Shown here in pieces: positions 1-8,133 of a stretch of 62,345 bases of DNA. The position numbers and the translations under genes are program-made. The notes beneath the pieces are model-generated. The model did not search any database, had not been told where the DNA came from, and saw only the letters and a program-made list of their open reading frames with translations. The stretch covers positions 1-62,345 of the forward strand of contig JAILSC010000025.1 of the NCBI GenBank assembly GCA_024697865.1, read 5' to 3'. Position 1 is the stretch's first letter. Each line of letters opens with the position of its first letter. The DNA comes from Candidatus Saccharimonadota bacterium (lineage in GTDB: Bacteria; Patescibacteriota; Saccharimonadia; Saccharimonadales; Saccharimonadaceae).

Positions 1-230
<230 letters not shown>

Positions 231-384
231 TGAGAAGGAAATCAGCGCCTGAAAGCCTCCGGGCTTGCAGGTAGCTAGGTCGGTTACGGTTATGATTAAG
301 AGCTTAAATCATAACAACTCTGGTTTACCAGACGTAACACTAAGCTATTTGGCGATGATTTGCACAACTAAGTTGTTAAACACT

Positions 385-410
385 AAATCCGCCCGTAAGG
401 GCGGATTTTT
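385..410 (+). terminator. Intrinsic terminator of the 16S transcript
   Basis: An 8-bp GC-rich stem (ATCCGCCC at 387-394 with GGGCGGAT at 399-406, GTAA loop) is extended by A/T pairs and followed by T5. Between the 16S end and this terminator (231-384) lie further hairpins, including GTTATGATT with AATCATAAC and TCTGG with CCAGA, which probably form the structured 3' trailer processed during 16S maturation. Confidence 0.9.
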
Positions 411-482
411 GTTGATGTGCTACAATAAATCAGATTACTGAGCACAGTGCAAGATAGTAAGCTTATCTCGTAATAATATTTA

Positions 483-491
483 TGCTATAAT
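483..491 (+). promoter_or_regulatory. Extended -10 promoter TGCTATAAT
   Basis: The nonamer TGCTATAAT ends 28 nt before the ATG at 520, predicting a 5' leader of about 20 nt. It is an example of the extended -10 motif that recurs throughout the window. Confidence 0.7.
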
Positions 492-519
492 TATTTTGAG
501 AGCTAAATAAAGAGAAAAA

Positions 520-2763
520 ATGTCATTCAGTGCAGAGAAAATCAACAATAATCCCGAAAATCAGCAATCTTTATCTCATCCACTAGAAGATATGCCATCC
601 TTTGATGAACATTTACGTCAGATTGAATCTGCAGCAGAAAGTCCAGAACCGTTTCCTAAGTCAGACGAAATCGTTGACCGAATTTTCGATAGAACAGGTC
701 GAGGCCATCGTGAGGGTTATTTTGGCGATCCGAACCGATTGGCGCATCGTTTTGATCAGGCATTACAGCGTAGCCCCAGAGAAGTTATTCAGGGCTTTAG
801 ACAGCAAATCCAAGACTACGAAGTGAATGTCGATGATGAGCATGCACAAGCAGCGGAGCAGCTTTTTCGCGACACTGAGCAAAATGTTAAACGCCTGATC
901 AGAGAACATCTGGTTGGTGGTGATACTGTTAAAGCTTTTTTGACACCGGATTTCCTAGACCAGAGATATGGTATTTCCGAATATAATACTATCCAAAAAG
1001 ATGAATCACGCAGAAAAGCCAACCCAGAAGAAGTTTGGGCTGATAGCCTTCAGATCTCAAATAGGTATCAATTTCGTACCAAAGAATTGGCTGATAGTTA
1101 TGTGAGACGTGGCGGAGATGTCATCTATCAAGGACATGATCCATATAATCCAGATGATCCAATCATGAGTAATTTTATTCACGTCAATGCTAATAAGCCT
1201 CGTGATAATAAGAATATGCTTAGATGTTATATTTCGCCAGATATGACTAAAGATCCTTCTGCTGTAATATATGCTTGGAATGAGTGTATTAACGAGTCTC
1301 CTCTACGAGACGAACTATATTATAAGTTTAATACTAAGTTGAATCCAGAGAGAAATGCCTCCCAGCGACCCGATAGTATAGTGATCTATAAAACTGAGAA
1401 TATAGACGACGGGCAGTTCAGGGAACTTTTACAAAATTTTCAGGACAAGTGCAACGGAATGTCACCAGATCTATTATCGGCTGACGATAGTAAGATGCCA
1501 GCTGCTACTCAAAAGATAGCTAATGGTATTTCGATTTCAGCTGAACCGGACTATATTAATAACTACCTGCGTTACACTGGCAAAAAAGCTGGCAAACATT
1601 CTTGGACTACTTTTGTGGATAAAATGACCTCAATGAGTTTGACTGTTGCTGCGAACCGTCTCGGTGTTACCCCTGAATCGCTAGATACGCCTGGTCTCGA
1701 GGAAGAAACTAAGCAAGTATTTCGTGAGTTTATGTTACTTTCTAAAATAAACCCAAATACAATGTTACCTATGGAATTTGGGGATGACTTACCATCTTGG
1801 ACTAATCTCAAAGATAGTTCTGCTTCAGAGCCGATAAAAGGACCAGAACATTCTCAACATAGCTCGCAAATAACGCCAGAACAGATTCCTGACAGGAAAT
1901 CATTAGCCTCTGGTGACAAGTCTTTTCTTTACGAACTTACGCGACCAGATGGGTCAAAACGTCGTCAACTAGAGAGTGAATATTTTGATATAGCCAGTAA
2001 ATTTGCCGACGAGCATGACATTAAGAGCTATAGTCGTGATATCAGGTTAGCCATGACCGGCTTAGCCACTGATCTAGCAGTGATAGACGTCTCGCATGGC
2101 GAAGAATTCAAAAATGGCGATGCTGAAGTCAAAGAATCACTTTTAGAAGATTTTACTACTCTCCGTTCAATTCTTGATGATCCCAATGCCGACCCCAGAG
2201 AAAAGCAATTAGTTAAGGATTATTTTAATTCAATGAACGGTAAGGCCATTCATTTTTTAGATCGTCAGTACATGAGAAATCAAGGTGACAAGCAGAGCAA
2301 AGATAATCAAAATGAGAATCCTCAGGCTGAAGCGAAAGATAGATATGAATCTAGGCTATCTGAAGCCAGAGAAGAGTTAGAAAGAGCTAAAAAAATATTT
2401 GTAGACGATTTTCAGGAGTTCAATTCATCATTTTTACGTATTAATGAACTATTTGAAAGCCGTTCAATGGATCTAGATGAATTGCAATCTCAGCTAAGTA
2501 ATTTAGTTAGAAAATATGAAGAGATGATGTCATCTAGGGGATCTTTCATTAAAACCAATAAAAATTATGAATCCAAACTAAACGCCGGGCGAGCAATTCT
2601 GATAAAAAGTGATTATAGCGCCAGTCGAATAGAAGTCAATCATAATGAAAGTATTCTAGATAAAACATCCCACGAAATAGCCTTAGCTGAAGAGCGTATC
2701 CCTAGATTTCGCAATTATATATCTAGAGTCGAGGAAGCCATAGATAGCCTTAGGCGTTTTTGA
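520..2763 (+). CDS. Large soluble protein of unknown function, possible HopA1-like core
   Basis: The 747-residue product has no signal peptide or membrane segment. It is hydrophilic, with a disordered acidic N-terminus and a C-terminal coiled coil (about residues 600-745). The middle part (about residues 230-380) has a pattern reminiscent of the HopA1 / lanthipeptide-synthetase-associated family: a 'RCYISPD' strand, then a 'FNTKLNPE..QRPDSIVIY' segment, then 'NGISISAEPD' and a His-containing helix. I see this by eye only and rate it weak. The start has only a poor purine-rich site (AAAGAG). It stands alone between the 16S terminator and a convergent mazG-like gene. It could be a cytoplasmic structural protein or a protein acting on the host cell. 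Confidence 0.85.
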   Translation: MSFSAEKINNNPENQQSLSHPLEDMPSFDEHLRQIESAAESPEPFPKSDEIVDRIFDRTGRGHREGYFGDPNRLAHRFDQALQRSPREVIQGFRQQIQDYEVNVDDEHAQAAEQLFRDTEQNVKRLIREHLVGGDTVKAFLTPDFLDQRYGISEYNTIQKDESRRKANPEEVWADSLQISNRYQFRTKELADSYVRRGGDVIYQGHDPYNPDDPIMSNFIHVNANKPRDNKNMLRCYISPDMTKDPSAVIYAWNECINESPLRDELYYKFNTKLNPERNASQRPDSIVIYKTENIDDGQFRELLQNFQDKCNGMSPDLLSADDSKMPAATQKIANGISISAEPDYINNYLRYTGKKAGKHSWTTFVDKMTSMSLTVAANRLGVTPESLDTPGLEEETKQVFREFMLLSKINPNTMLPMEFGDDLPSWTNLKDSSASEPIKGPEHSQHSSQITPEQIPDRKSLASGDKSFLYELTRPDGSKRRQLESEYFDIASKFADEHDIKSYSRDIRLAMTGLATDLAVIDVSHGEEFKNGDAEVKESLLEDFTTLRSILDDPNADPREKQLVKDYFNSMNGKAIHFLDRQYMRNQGDKQSKDNQNENPQAEAKDRYESRLSEAREELERAKKIFVDDFQEFNSSFLRINELFESRSMDLDELQSQLSNLVRKYEEMMSSRGSFIKTNKNYESKLNAGRAILIKSDYSASRIEVNHNESILDKTSHEIALAEERIPRFRNYISRVEEAIDSLRRF

Positions 2764-2814
2764 ACAAGGCGATGATTGCCTTCGGCAAAACTGAAATGGC
2801 AACTGAAGGTCAGG

Positions 2815-3162
2815 CTATCGCTCATCCCCCGCACCGTGTAATTTGTTCCTCTGATAACGACTTTCAAGTTTGTTAATATTGGTTTCAGCCACGTCTGACA
2901 GGAAAAAACCTAGACGTCGAGAGATGTTAGCAACATACCACAGGACATCTCCGAGCTCCTTCTTGATCGCGTCTTTGTCCTCTTCGGTAGCTACACCCTT
3001 TTTATCTCGAATGATTTTCTTTACCTTATCAGCAGTCTCGCCCGCTTCACCTACTAATCCCAGGACTTTTTCACTGAAAGACGGATCGGCTAGATTATCG
3101 GCCACAAGGTCATCAAACAGATCGTATTTTTTTGCTTTTTTCTGATATTCATCAAATTCCAT
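2815..3162 (-). CDS. MazG-like nucleotide pyrophosphohydrolase
   Basis: This 115-residue protein matches the all-alpha MazG/dUTPase-like NTP pyrophosphatase fold. The metal-binding motif is visible as 'GLVGEAGETADKVKK' (about residues 36-50) followed by 'KKELGDVLWYVANISRRLG' (about 67-85), the EExx(E/D)...ExxD arrangement. Such enzymes hydrolyse non-canonical nucleoside triphosphates for nucleotide-pool sanitation. The start is well supported by AGGAGG six bases upstream and by an extended -10 (TGATATAAT on the minus strand at 3194-3186). It is divergent from trmH; the -10 boxes of the two genes are separated by only six bases. Confidence 0.9.
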   Translation of the reverse strand: MEFDEYQKKAKKYDLFDDLVADNLADPSFSEKVLGLVGEAGETADKVKKIIRDKKGVATEEDKDAIKKELGDVLWYVANISRRLGFFLSDVAETNINKLESRYQRNKLHGAGDER

Positions 3163-3185
3163 GTTACCTCCTATCTGTTAAATCT

Positions 3186-3203
3186 ATTATATCATGGTAT
3201 AAT
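3186..3203. promoter_or_regulatory. Back-to-back divergent -10 elements (mazG-like / trmH)
   Basis: Minus-strand TATAAT occupies 3191-3186 and plus-strand TATAAT 3198-3203; both are preceded by TG at the extended -10 position. The plus-strand box ends 7 nt before ATG 3211, so the trmH mRNA should be leaderless, while the minus-strand transcript has a leader with AGGAGG. Both promoters can hardly be melted at the same time. Confidence 0.7.
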
Positions 3204-3210
3204 GAAAGTT

Positions 3211-3732
3211 ATGGAAGATTCGCGTAATCTTATTGATAAATTCAAAGGCCTCGAAAACGAGCGAGTTAAAGCTGAGCTAGACAAATCTCGTACACCCCTA
3301 GAGGTCGCTATTGAAAACGTTGAACACGACTTCAATATTGGCTCTATCGTTCGCACGGCTAATTCTTTTAATGTGGCGAAAGTTCATATTATCGGCAAAA
3401 AGAAATACAATCGTCGTGGCGCTATGTGCACGGATAAATATCTCGAAATTATACACCACTCTACCGTAGCAGATTTTCTAAAAACTCAAGCAGGCAGGGA
3501 ATTAATTGCAATCGAGAACAATACCAAAGAGGCTAAACCTCTCCATGCTAAGCAATTTCCCCCTGATACTACCCTAATCTTTGGTTCTGAGAACAATGGC
3601 ATCACTCCGGAACTTTTAAATCAAGCTCACGAAATTAGGTATATCGAGAGTTTTGGCTCTACTCGCTCAGTTAATGTCGGCGTTGCCGCGGGGATCGCGA
3701 TGTATGAATATGCTAGACAGGTTATTCTCTAA
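3211..3732 (+). CDS. TrmH/SpoU-family RNA 2'-O-methyltransferase
   Basis: The three SpoU motifs are present: 'NIGSIVRTANSF' (motif 1), 'LIFGSENNGI' (motif 2) and 'STRSVNVGVAAGIAMYEYAR' (motif 3), giving an alpha/beta-knot methyltransferase that uses S-adenosylmethionine on rRNA or tRNA ribose. The 173-residue length suits the minimal catalytic domain. An in-frame ATG at 3202 lies inside the -10 box TATAAT (3198-3203), so I prefer the ATG at 3211, which falls where transcription should begin. The following deacetylase gene overlaps its 3' end. The exact RNA target cannot be told from sequence. Confidence 0.92.
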   Translation: MEDSRNLIDKFKGLENERVKAELDKSRTPLEVAIENVEHDFNIGSIVRTANSFNVAKVHIIGKKKYNRRGAMCTDKYLEIIHHSTVADFLKTQAGRELIAIENNTKEAKPLHAKQFPPDTTLIFGSENNGITPELLNQAHEIRYIESFGSTRSVNVGVAAGIAMYEYARQVIL

Positions 3733-4657
3733 AGAGATTCAGCGTCGAACCGGGGCTCATGCCATTAATGTTATTATTGAAGGTGACCTAAAAACCAGGA
3801 AACGTTCTCGTTCTGTGGGCTCTAAAGCCCTCGAATCTACCACGCGTACTGAAGTCGTTCCCAGAAAAACTTCGCTCCTGCATCGTCTTAACGTTCGTTT
3901 GCCGTGGCTTAAGTTTGCCGCCATTTTTGTGATCGGAACTATAATTTGCTTGGACCTTTTCGGGCTGACTATTTCCAAGGTCGATTATTTAAGCCAAAAC
4001 CTAATTGCGCCGATGCAGCATCACGTTAAAGCTACCGAGCGCACTCTAGAAGGGAAAAAACTAGTCGCACTAACCTTCGACGACGGCCCATTTCCGGAAA
4101 CTACCCCTAAAATTTTAGATATTCTGACTAAAAAAGACATTCCTGCTACCTTCTTTATGCTGGGCAACTTAGCCCGTACTTACCCAGATATCGTCCAGCG
4201 TATAGCCAAGGAGCATCATCAAGTTGCCAGTCATACCATGTATCATCAAAATCTCATTCGTCTTACTCCCGAAGCAGCCCAGGCTGATTTAGACGAGTCT
4301 AAGACGGTGATCAAAAACATCACTGGCTCCGATCCGGCCTTTGTTCGTCCACCTTACGGGAACTATAATGATTTCATAGCCGCTGCCGCTGCCCGTCCGT
4401 TAATTCTGTGGTCCGTAGATACCGAAGATTGGTCCAGTAAAGACCCTGAGGCTATTGTTGCTACCGCTATGCGAGAGGTTTACGACGGGGCTGTTATTCT
4501 AATGCACGATATCTACCCTACTTCTGTAGATGCCTTACCCACGCTCATTGACACTCTGCGCGATGCTGGCTACGAATTCGCCACCGTCTCCGAGCTAGCC
4601 CAAGCTAAAAATATCGCCTTAACCCCAGGCCAAGCCTATTATGATTTTTGTCCCTAA
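3704..4657 (+). CDS. Membrane-anchored polysaccharide (peptidoglycan) deacetylase, NodB family
   Basis: After about 70 basic cytoplasmic residues there is one membrane helix (about residues 70-90), then an extracytoplasmic NodB domain with all five motifs: TFDDGP (catalytic base and metal Asp), 'SHTMYHQN' (metal His pair), 'RPPYGNYN', 'LWSVDTEDW' and 'LMHDIY' (catalytic His). These enzymes remove acetyl groups from GlcNAc or MurNAc in cell-wall glycans, often giving lysozyme resistance. The frame opens at 3653 inside trmH; ATG 3704 or 3710 are the plausible starts, overlapping trmH by about 25 nt, which suggests cotranscription and translational coupling. Confidence 0.9.
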   Translation: MNMLDRLFSKEIQRRTGAHAINVIIEGDLKTRKRSRSVGSKALESTTRTEVVPRKTSLLHRLNVRLPWLKFAAIFVIGTIICLDLFGLTISKVDYLSQNLIAPMQHHVKATERTLEGKKLVALTFDDGPFPETTPKILDILTKKDIPATFFMLGNLARTYPDIVQRIAKEHHQVASHTMYHQNLIRLTPEAAQADLDESKTVIKNITGSDPAFVRPPYGNYNDFIAAAAARPLILWSVDTEDWSSKDPEAIVATAMREVYDGAVILMHDIYPTSVDALPTLIDTLRDAGYEFATVSELAQAKNIALTPGQAYYDFCP

Positions 4658-4658
4658 T

Positions 4659-4892
4659 TTATCTGTTGAATAATAAGTTTACGATCAAGCTTAGTAAGAA
4701 AGTGTGTAGATTTGCCGTACAGATCAGTCCCACAATGATGGCTATCACACCAGCCAATTTCACCTTTTCATAAGATGATACCCCATTCGCCAAATTATCG
4801 GCAATCGGTTTATAAAAGATTACAATTAAGCCCCCAACTAAAGCAATCGCTAGTCCGCCAAATAGCCACCCAATACTAAATTCATATTCCAT
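4659..4892 (-). CDS. Small two-helix membrane protein, unknown function
   Basis: The 77-residue product has two hydrophobic helices (about residues 8-28 and 48-74) joined by a short basic linker. I do not recognise the family. Two ATGs are possible (4898 and 4892); the minus-strand TATAAT at 4905-4900 ends 7 nt before the 4892 ATG, so that start fits a leaderless transcript, whereas 4898 would be too close to the -10 box. It is convergent with the deacetylase gene, ending one base after it. Confidence 0.75.
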   Translation of the reverse strand: MEYEFSIGWLFGGLAIALVGGLIVIFYKPIADNLANGVSSYEKVKLAGVIAIIVGLICTANLHTFLLSLIVNLLFNR

Positions 4893-4940
4893 GACCATTA
4901 TTATAGCATAAAAAAGACCGCATTAGCGGCTTTCTTTAGC

Positions 4941-5017
4941 TGGTGGGGATATGTGGACTTGAACCACAGACCTCTAAATTATCAGTTTAGCGCTCTAACC
5001 AGCTGAGCTATATCCCC
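4941..5017 (-). tRNA. tRNA-Ile (GAT)
   Basis: The minus strand folds as a complete cloverleaf: acceptor GGGGATA with TATCCCC, anticodon loop CTGATAA with anticodon GAT, T-arm GTTCAAGTC, and an encoded CCA. It lies 3 nt downstream of tRNA-Ala and is surely cotranscribed with it. This Ile/Ala pair usually sits in the 16S-23S spacer; here it is 4.7 kb from the 16S gene and on the opposite strand. Confidence 0.96.
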
Positions 5018-5020
5018 GTG

Positions 5021-5097
5021 TGGTGGAGTAACTGGGACTCAAACCCAGGACCTCTGCCTTGCAAAGGCAGCGCTCTAATCAGCTGAGCTATTACCCC
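5021..5097 (-). tRNA. tRNA-Ala (TGC)
   Basis: The cloverleaf has acceptor GGGGTAA with TTACTCC, giving the alanine identity pair G3-U70, anticodon loop TTTGCAA (anticodon TGC) and encoded CCA. An extended -10 box, TGCTAAAAT on the minus strand (hexamer 5111-5106), ends 8 nt before the mature 5' end, so the primary transcript should carry a leader of only one or two nucleotides. Confidence 0.96.
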
Positions 5098-5139
5098 ATA
5101 CCTTTATTTTAGCAAAAAAATCAAAAAAGTAAAGGGCCA

Positions 5140-5226
5140 AAGAAGAATACCCTCAAATTGAGGGTATTCTTCCAGGTCATACATGTATTTTAAGTAGCCT
5201 CGCAATCGTACTACTCAAAACTACCC
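5140..5226 (-). ncRNA. Candidate small RNA upstream of tRNA-Ala/Ile
   Basis: A consensus promoter (5257-5229, minus) drives an approximately 85-nt segment without an ORF. The RNA would begin GGGGTAG, fold a 13-bp hairpin (GTAGTTTTGAGTAG with CTACTTAAAATAC, one bulge, loop about 13 nt), and end in a 15-bp perfect hairpin (5172-5142) followed by TTT. I do not recognise an SRP, 6S, RNase P or tmRNA signature. Promoter, internal stem and terminator-like end make an independent sRNA likely; a tRNA-operon leader is the alternative. Confidence 0.6.
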
Positions 5227-5228
5227 CT

Positions 5229-5257
5229 ATTTTATATCACAAAATGCATAATGTCAA
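5229..5257 (-). promoter_or_regulatory. Consensus promoter for the candidate sRNA
   Basis: On the minus strand TTGACA (5257-5252) is followed after 17 bp by TAAAAT (5234-5229). The transcript start is expected near 5222-5226. Confidence 0.75.
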
Positions 5258-5346
5258 CACCTTTTTTCCACATTTTGTGCAAAAAGTCACAAAAAAGTGT
5301 TCGGAAAATCTAAAAATATTAAAACATAAATTTAAGAAAAAGCATA

Positions 5347-5375
5347 TTGACAAACTTTAAGCACTATGATATAAT
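5347..5375 (+). promoter_or_regulatory. Perfect consensus promoter of the KGG gene
   Basis: TTGACA (5347-5352), a 17-bp spacer and TATAAT (5370-5375) with TGA at the extended -10 position form a fully consensus sigma-70 type promoter. The leader to ATG 5442 is about 60 nt and carries an AGGAG site. High expression is expected. Confidence 0.9.
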
Positions 5376-5441
5376 GTAGATATTCACTCGCAAGGGTGGT
5401 GTGTTTTATTAAGTATTCGGTGGGCAGAATAGGAGTCAGAA

Positions 5442-5645
5442 ATGGCTGGAACTAAAGCTGGTGGCATGAAAGCTGCTGCAACTAATAAGGCTAAATACGG
5501 TGCAGAATTTTATGCTCGTATCGGTAAGAAGGGTGGCCAGAACGGTCACACCGGTGGTTTCGCTGCGAACCCAGAACTCGCACGTATCGCGGGAGCTAAG
5601 GGCGGTCGTATCTCTCGCCGTGGTCCTGCGAAGAAAGCTGCTTAA
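5442..5645 (+). CDS. KGG-repeat (GsiB-like) small basic protein
   Basis: The 67-residue protein is Gly-, Ala- and Lys-rich with repeated 'KKGGQNG' and 'GAKGGRISRRG' units, as in the stress-induced KGG-domain family. Such proteins are small, hydrophilic and often made under general stress. It has a perfect consensus promoter and AGGAG ribosome-binding site, so it is probably abundant. Its last four bases overlap the convergent metallopeptidase gene. Its direct function is not known; nucleic-acid binding is possible from the charge. Confidence 0.88.
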   Translation: MAGTKAGGMKAAATNKAKYGAEFYARIGKKGGQNGHTGGFAANPELARIAGAKGGRISRRGPAKKAA

Positions 5646-6085
5646 AAGTTTTCACATCGGGGACAGTGGTACTGTCCATCAGGGGTCTCAAATCGCGTTA
5701 GTCCGCATTTAGGGCAACGCGATTTTTGATGCAGCCAATCCCTGTAAGTGTCTAATTCTTCCTGGACTATTGTTTCGTCGAAGATCACTCCGTATCTGGT
5801 CGCTAATTCACGGGCTTTCTCCCAGGCCTCCATCTCCATCTTTATTCGTCCAACATCTGTCTCGAAATTTTTGTGCCCCGAAACAGCGTGTCCTACTTCA
5901 TGTAGGGCCAAAAGCTGCCAGGCCGGTTCTTCTGGTCCAATAACAATAGTTCTAGGTGGTCGAAAGGCAAATTTCCGTCCTCGTTTAAAATTAAAATCGG
6001 CAAAGTCTCGCTTTAGCATGTTCAAAAACTCTGCTTTATCAATATTATCACCACCCTCAATCTTGTCCCCAGGGCGGGGAATCAC
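5642..6085 (-). CDS. Small HExxH zinc-peptidase-like protein with zinc ribbon
   Basis: The 147-residue protein contains 'LLALHEVGHAVSGH' (about residues 59-72), an HExxH metallopeptidase signature with a further His four residues on, and a C-terminal zinc ribbon ('CPKCG' and 'CPRCE'). The layout suggests an ImmA/IrrE-like or similar minimal metalloprotease fold; its substrate cannot be told. No signal peptide is present. Its ATG overlaps the end of the ROK kinase gene by four bases, so the two are one translationally coupled unit. Confidence 0.8.
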   Translation of the reverse strand: MIPRPGDKIEGGDNIDKAEFLNMLKRDFADFNFKRGRKFAFRPPRTIVIGPEEPAWQLLALHEVGHAVSGHKNFETDVGRIKMEMEAWEKARELATRYGVIFDETIVQEELDTYRDWLHQKSRCPKCGLTRFETPDGQYHCPRCENF

Positions 6086-6855
6086 TTACGCTCCTTTTGG
6101 CGAGCTAGTAAATAGCAACCATAGATTACAGATTCGTTCGGCCGCTTAGGGCGGCGGTACTTTATTCCTTGGTCCTTTGGCAAAAAATCTTCGTATAATC
6201 TGAAAATTTTACCTAGAGGACCGCCCAGGACAATTTTATCGGGCTGATATTCTTTCACTACATCTGGTATTCCCAAATAAACGCGCTTGGCGATATCTTT
6301 CATCACATCTTTCTTTCGCAAATCCGTAGCGGTATCCACATGATAGAAGTTACCGATCGCCTCAGCCGAAGCAATATCCTCCCACTCTTTGAGCTTACCG
6401 TCATAGCGATACTTTTTATGGCCGGGCTCAAATTTGCTAGATTCTGGTAGGATACGGTTATGTTCTACTATGCCGCCACCAATTCCCGTTGAAAAAGTCA
6501 AAAATACTGTCTTTCCGGGCAGCCGATAAGCTTCATATAGGGCGCCTAAGTTAGCATCGTTTTCAAAATAAATCGGGCAGCTGAACATATTTTTTATAGG
6601 AGTAAAAATGTCGATATCGCCCCATTTACGGTTGCCGAATTGGACTGAGTAATTTTTTTGTACAACTCCCGGAACAGCTACCACGATTGATCGGATTTTG
6701 TATTTCTGAAAGTCTGCTAAATGTCCTGTTAGATCATGCAAGAAAGTGCGTGAACCTTGCGCTGTCTTGAATTTGCGTCGCCTCATCAACCGGCCCCGTT
6801 TCGAGAACAAGGCAATTAAGGTTTTTGTCCCCCCGATATCCACGCTCAAATACAT
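6082..6855 (-). CDS. ROK-family sugar kinase
   Basis: The 257-residue protein starts with the phosphate-binding loop 'VDIGGTKT' and contains 'FENDANLGALYE' (catalytic Asp region) and 'STGIGGGIV', as in ROK glucokinases and N-acetylhexosamine kinases. 'EPGH' is followed by a lysine-rich segment, and the usual CxCGxxGCxE zinc motif is missing; the protein is also shorter than typical members (about 300). The sugar specificity is unknown. The ATG lies 6 nt after a minus-strand TATAAT (6867-6862), so the mRNA should be leaderless. Confidence 0.88.
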   Translation of the reverse strand: MYLSVDIGGTKTLIALFSKRGRLMRRRKFKTAQGSRTFLHDLTGHLADFQKYKIRSIVVAVPGVVQKNYSVQFGNRKWGDIDIFTPIKNMFSCPIYFENDANLGALYEAYRLPGKTVFLTFSTGIGGGIVEHNRILPESSKFEPGHKKYRYDGKLKEWEDIASAEAIGNFYHVDTATDLRKKDVMKDIAKRVYLGIPDVVKEYQPDKIVLGGPLGKIFRLYEDFLPKDQGIKYRRPKRPNESVIYGCYLLARQKERK

Positions 6856-6858
6856 ACC

Positions 6859-6887
6859 TTGATTATATCACGGATCTCTGCTATAAT
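6859..6887 (+). promoter_or_regulatory. rpsA promoter, overlapping the divergent ROK -10 box
   Basis: TTGATT (6859-6864), 17 bp, TGC and TATAAT (6882-6887) form the promoter for rpsA. The ROK gene's minus-strand -10 hexamer (6867-6862) overlaps the -35 hexamer, so the divergent promoters share DNA. Confidence 0.75.
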
Positions 6888-6896
6888 AAAGGGAGT

Positions 6897-6947
6897 TTTA
6901 GACTCACTCAAAAGTGTCAAATAAGGGCATTTTTGAGTGAGTCTAAA
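6897..6947 (+). promoter_or_regulatory. 17-bp perfect hairpin in the rpsA leader
   Basis: 6897-6913 (TTTAGACTCACTCAAAA) and 6931-6947 are perfect inverted repeats with a 17-nt loop. The right arm ends at the AAGGAAGG ribosome-binding site (6946-6953), 16 nt before the ATG at 6964. No T-tract follows, so it is not a terminator. S1 genes of other bacteria are autoregulated at the leader; this hairpin is a candidate site for such control. Confidence 0.75.
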
Positions 6948-6963
6948 GGAAGGAAAATATAAT

Positions 6964-8031
6964 ATGGCAACAGCCAAAAAATATACTATGGACGAACTTC
7001 TAGCTGAAAACGCAGAAGCCTCCAAAAAAGCAACCGTAGGGGATAACGTTGAAGGAACTGTCCTCTCTATCAAAAAACATGAGATCTTAGTTGATCTTGG
7101 TCCTCAAGGCGTTGGCTTAGTCCCGCGTCGAGAAGTTTCTTTTGCTCGCAATTTGAGCGAAGGAGACAAAGTTACCACCTCAGTCATTGATTCTGAGATG
7201 AAAGACGGCTATGTCTTGCTCAGTCTCCGTAAGGCTGTTAAGGACAAGGGTTGGGATGAGATCCAAAGCAAACTAGATAACGGCGAGATTGTCGAGGTTA
7301 CTCCGTTCGATGCTAACCGCGGTGGTCTTCTGGTCGAGTACGAAGGTATTCGTGGCTTTATGCCGGTTTCGCAACTTTCTGCTGAACACTACCCACGCGT
7401 AGGGTCAGCCGACAAGGATGAAATCCTGCAACGCCTAAACTCACTAGTTGGCAAATCAATCAAAGCCCGTATCCTTGATGCTAACAAGAAGGAGAATAAA
7501 CTTATTTTCTCCGAGAAGGAAGCTATCAAAGATGGCCTAGCTGAACGCTTCGCCGAACTCAACATTGGCGATATCGTCAAGGGCGTCGTTACTGGTGTGG
7601 TCGACTTTGGCGTTTTCGTTAACGTTGACGGCATCGAAGGATTGGTTCACATTTCCGAGATTTCTTGGGAACGAGTTAATAACCCGTCTGACTACGTCAA
7701 GGTAGGTGATACGGTTGAAGCCAAAATCATCGCTATTGATAAAGAGCGTCTTTCGCTTTCTATCAAGCAGTTGATGGAAGATCCATGGCTCTCTGAAGTC
7801 GAAGGACTCAAAAAAGGTTCTAAGGTTGAAGGAACCATCACTCGGATCACCCCATTTGGCGCTTTTGTCCAAATTAGCCCAGCCGTAGAAGCTCTAGTTC
7901 ATGTATCTGAGCTTGGCGAAGGCTCCGACGTCGATCCAGAGAAAATCTTCACTCTTAACGAGCGCAAGAACTTCAAAGTTCTCGATATCGATAAAGAAGG
8001 ACGCAAAATCTCGCTATCTATCACTAAATAG
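6964..8031 (+). CDS. rpsA: 30S ribosomal protein S1
   Basis: The 355-residue protein contains four S1 (OB-fold) domains, at about residues 20-85, 100-175, 190-265 and 275-352; the third ('GVVTGVVDFGVFVNVDGIEGLVHISEIS') and fourth are the best conserved. This is a short S1, as in low-GC Gram-positives (E. coli has six domains). S1 helps load structured or leader-containing mRNAs on the 30S subunit. The frame extends to a GTG at 6937, but that lies inside the leader hairpin; ATG 6964 has a strong AAGGAAGG site. Confidence 0.96.
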   Translation: MATAKKYTMDELLAENAEASKKATVGDNVEGTVLSIKKHEILVDLGPQGVGLVPRREVSFARNLSEGDKVTTSVIDSEMKDGYVLLSLRKAVKDKGWDEIQSKLDNGEIVEVTPFDANRGGLLVEYEGIRGFMPVSQLSAEHYPRVGSADKDEILQRLNSLVGKSIKARILDANKKENKLIFSEKEAIKDGLAERFAELNIGDIVKGVVTGVVDFGVFVNVDGIEGLVHISEISWERVNNPSDYVKVGDTVEAKIIAIDKERLSLSIKQLMEDPWLSEVEGLKKGSKVEGTITRITPFGAFVQISPAVEALVHVSELGEGSDVDPEKIFTLNERKNFKVLDIDKEGRKISLSITK

Positions 8032-8042
8032 TTGGCGAATTT

Positions 8043-8075
8043 AAAAAAACAACCCTCCAAAAGGGTTGTTTTTTT
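8043..8075 (+). terminator. Terminator after rpsA
   Basis: A 13-bp stem, AAAAAACAACCCT (8044-8056) with AGGGTTGTTTTTT (8062-8074), is closed by a short loop and ends in a T-run. Confidence 0.92.
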
Positions 8076-8133
8076 ATGGATAAGCGTTATAATATAGAAA
8101 AGCGCTTAAACTTAAAAGGAAAGTTACACCAAA

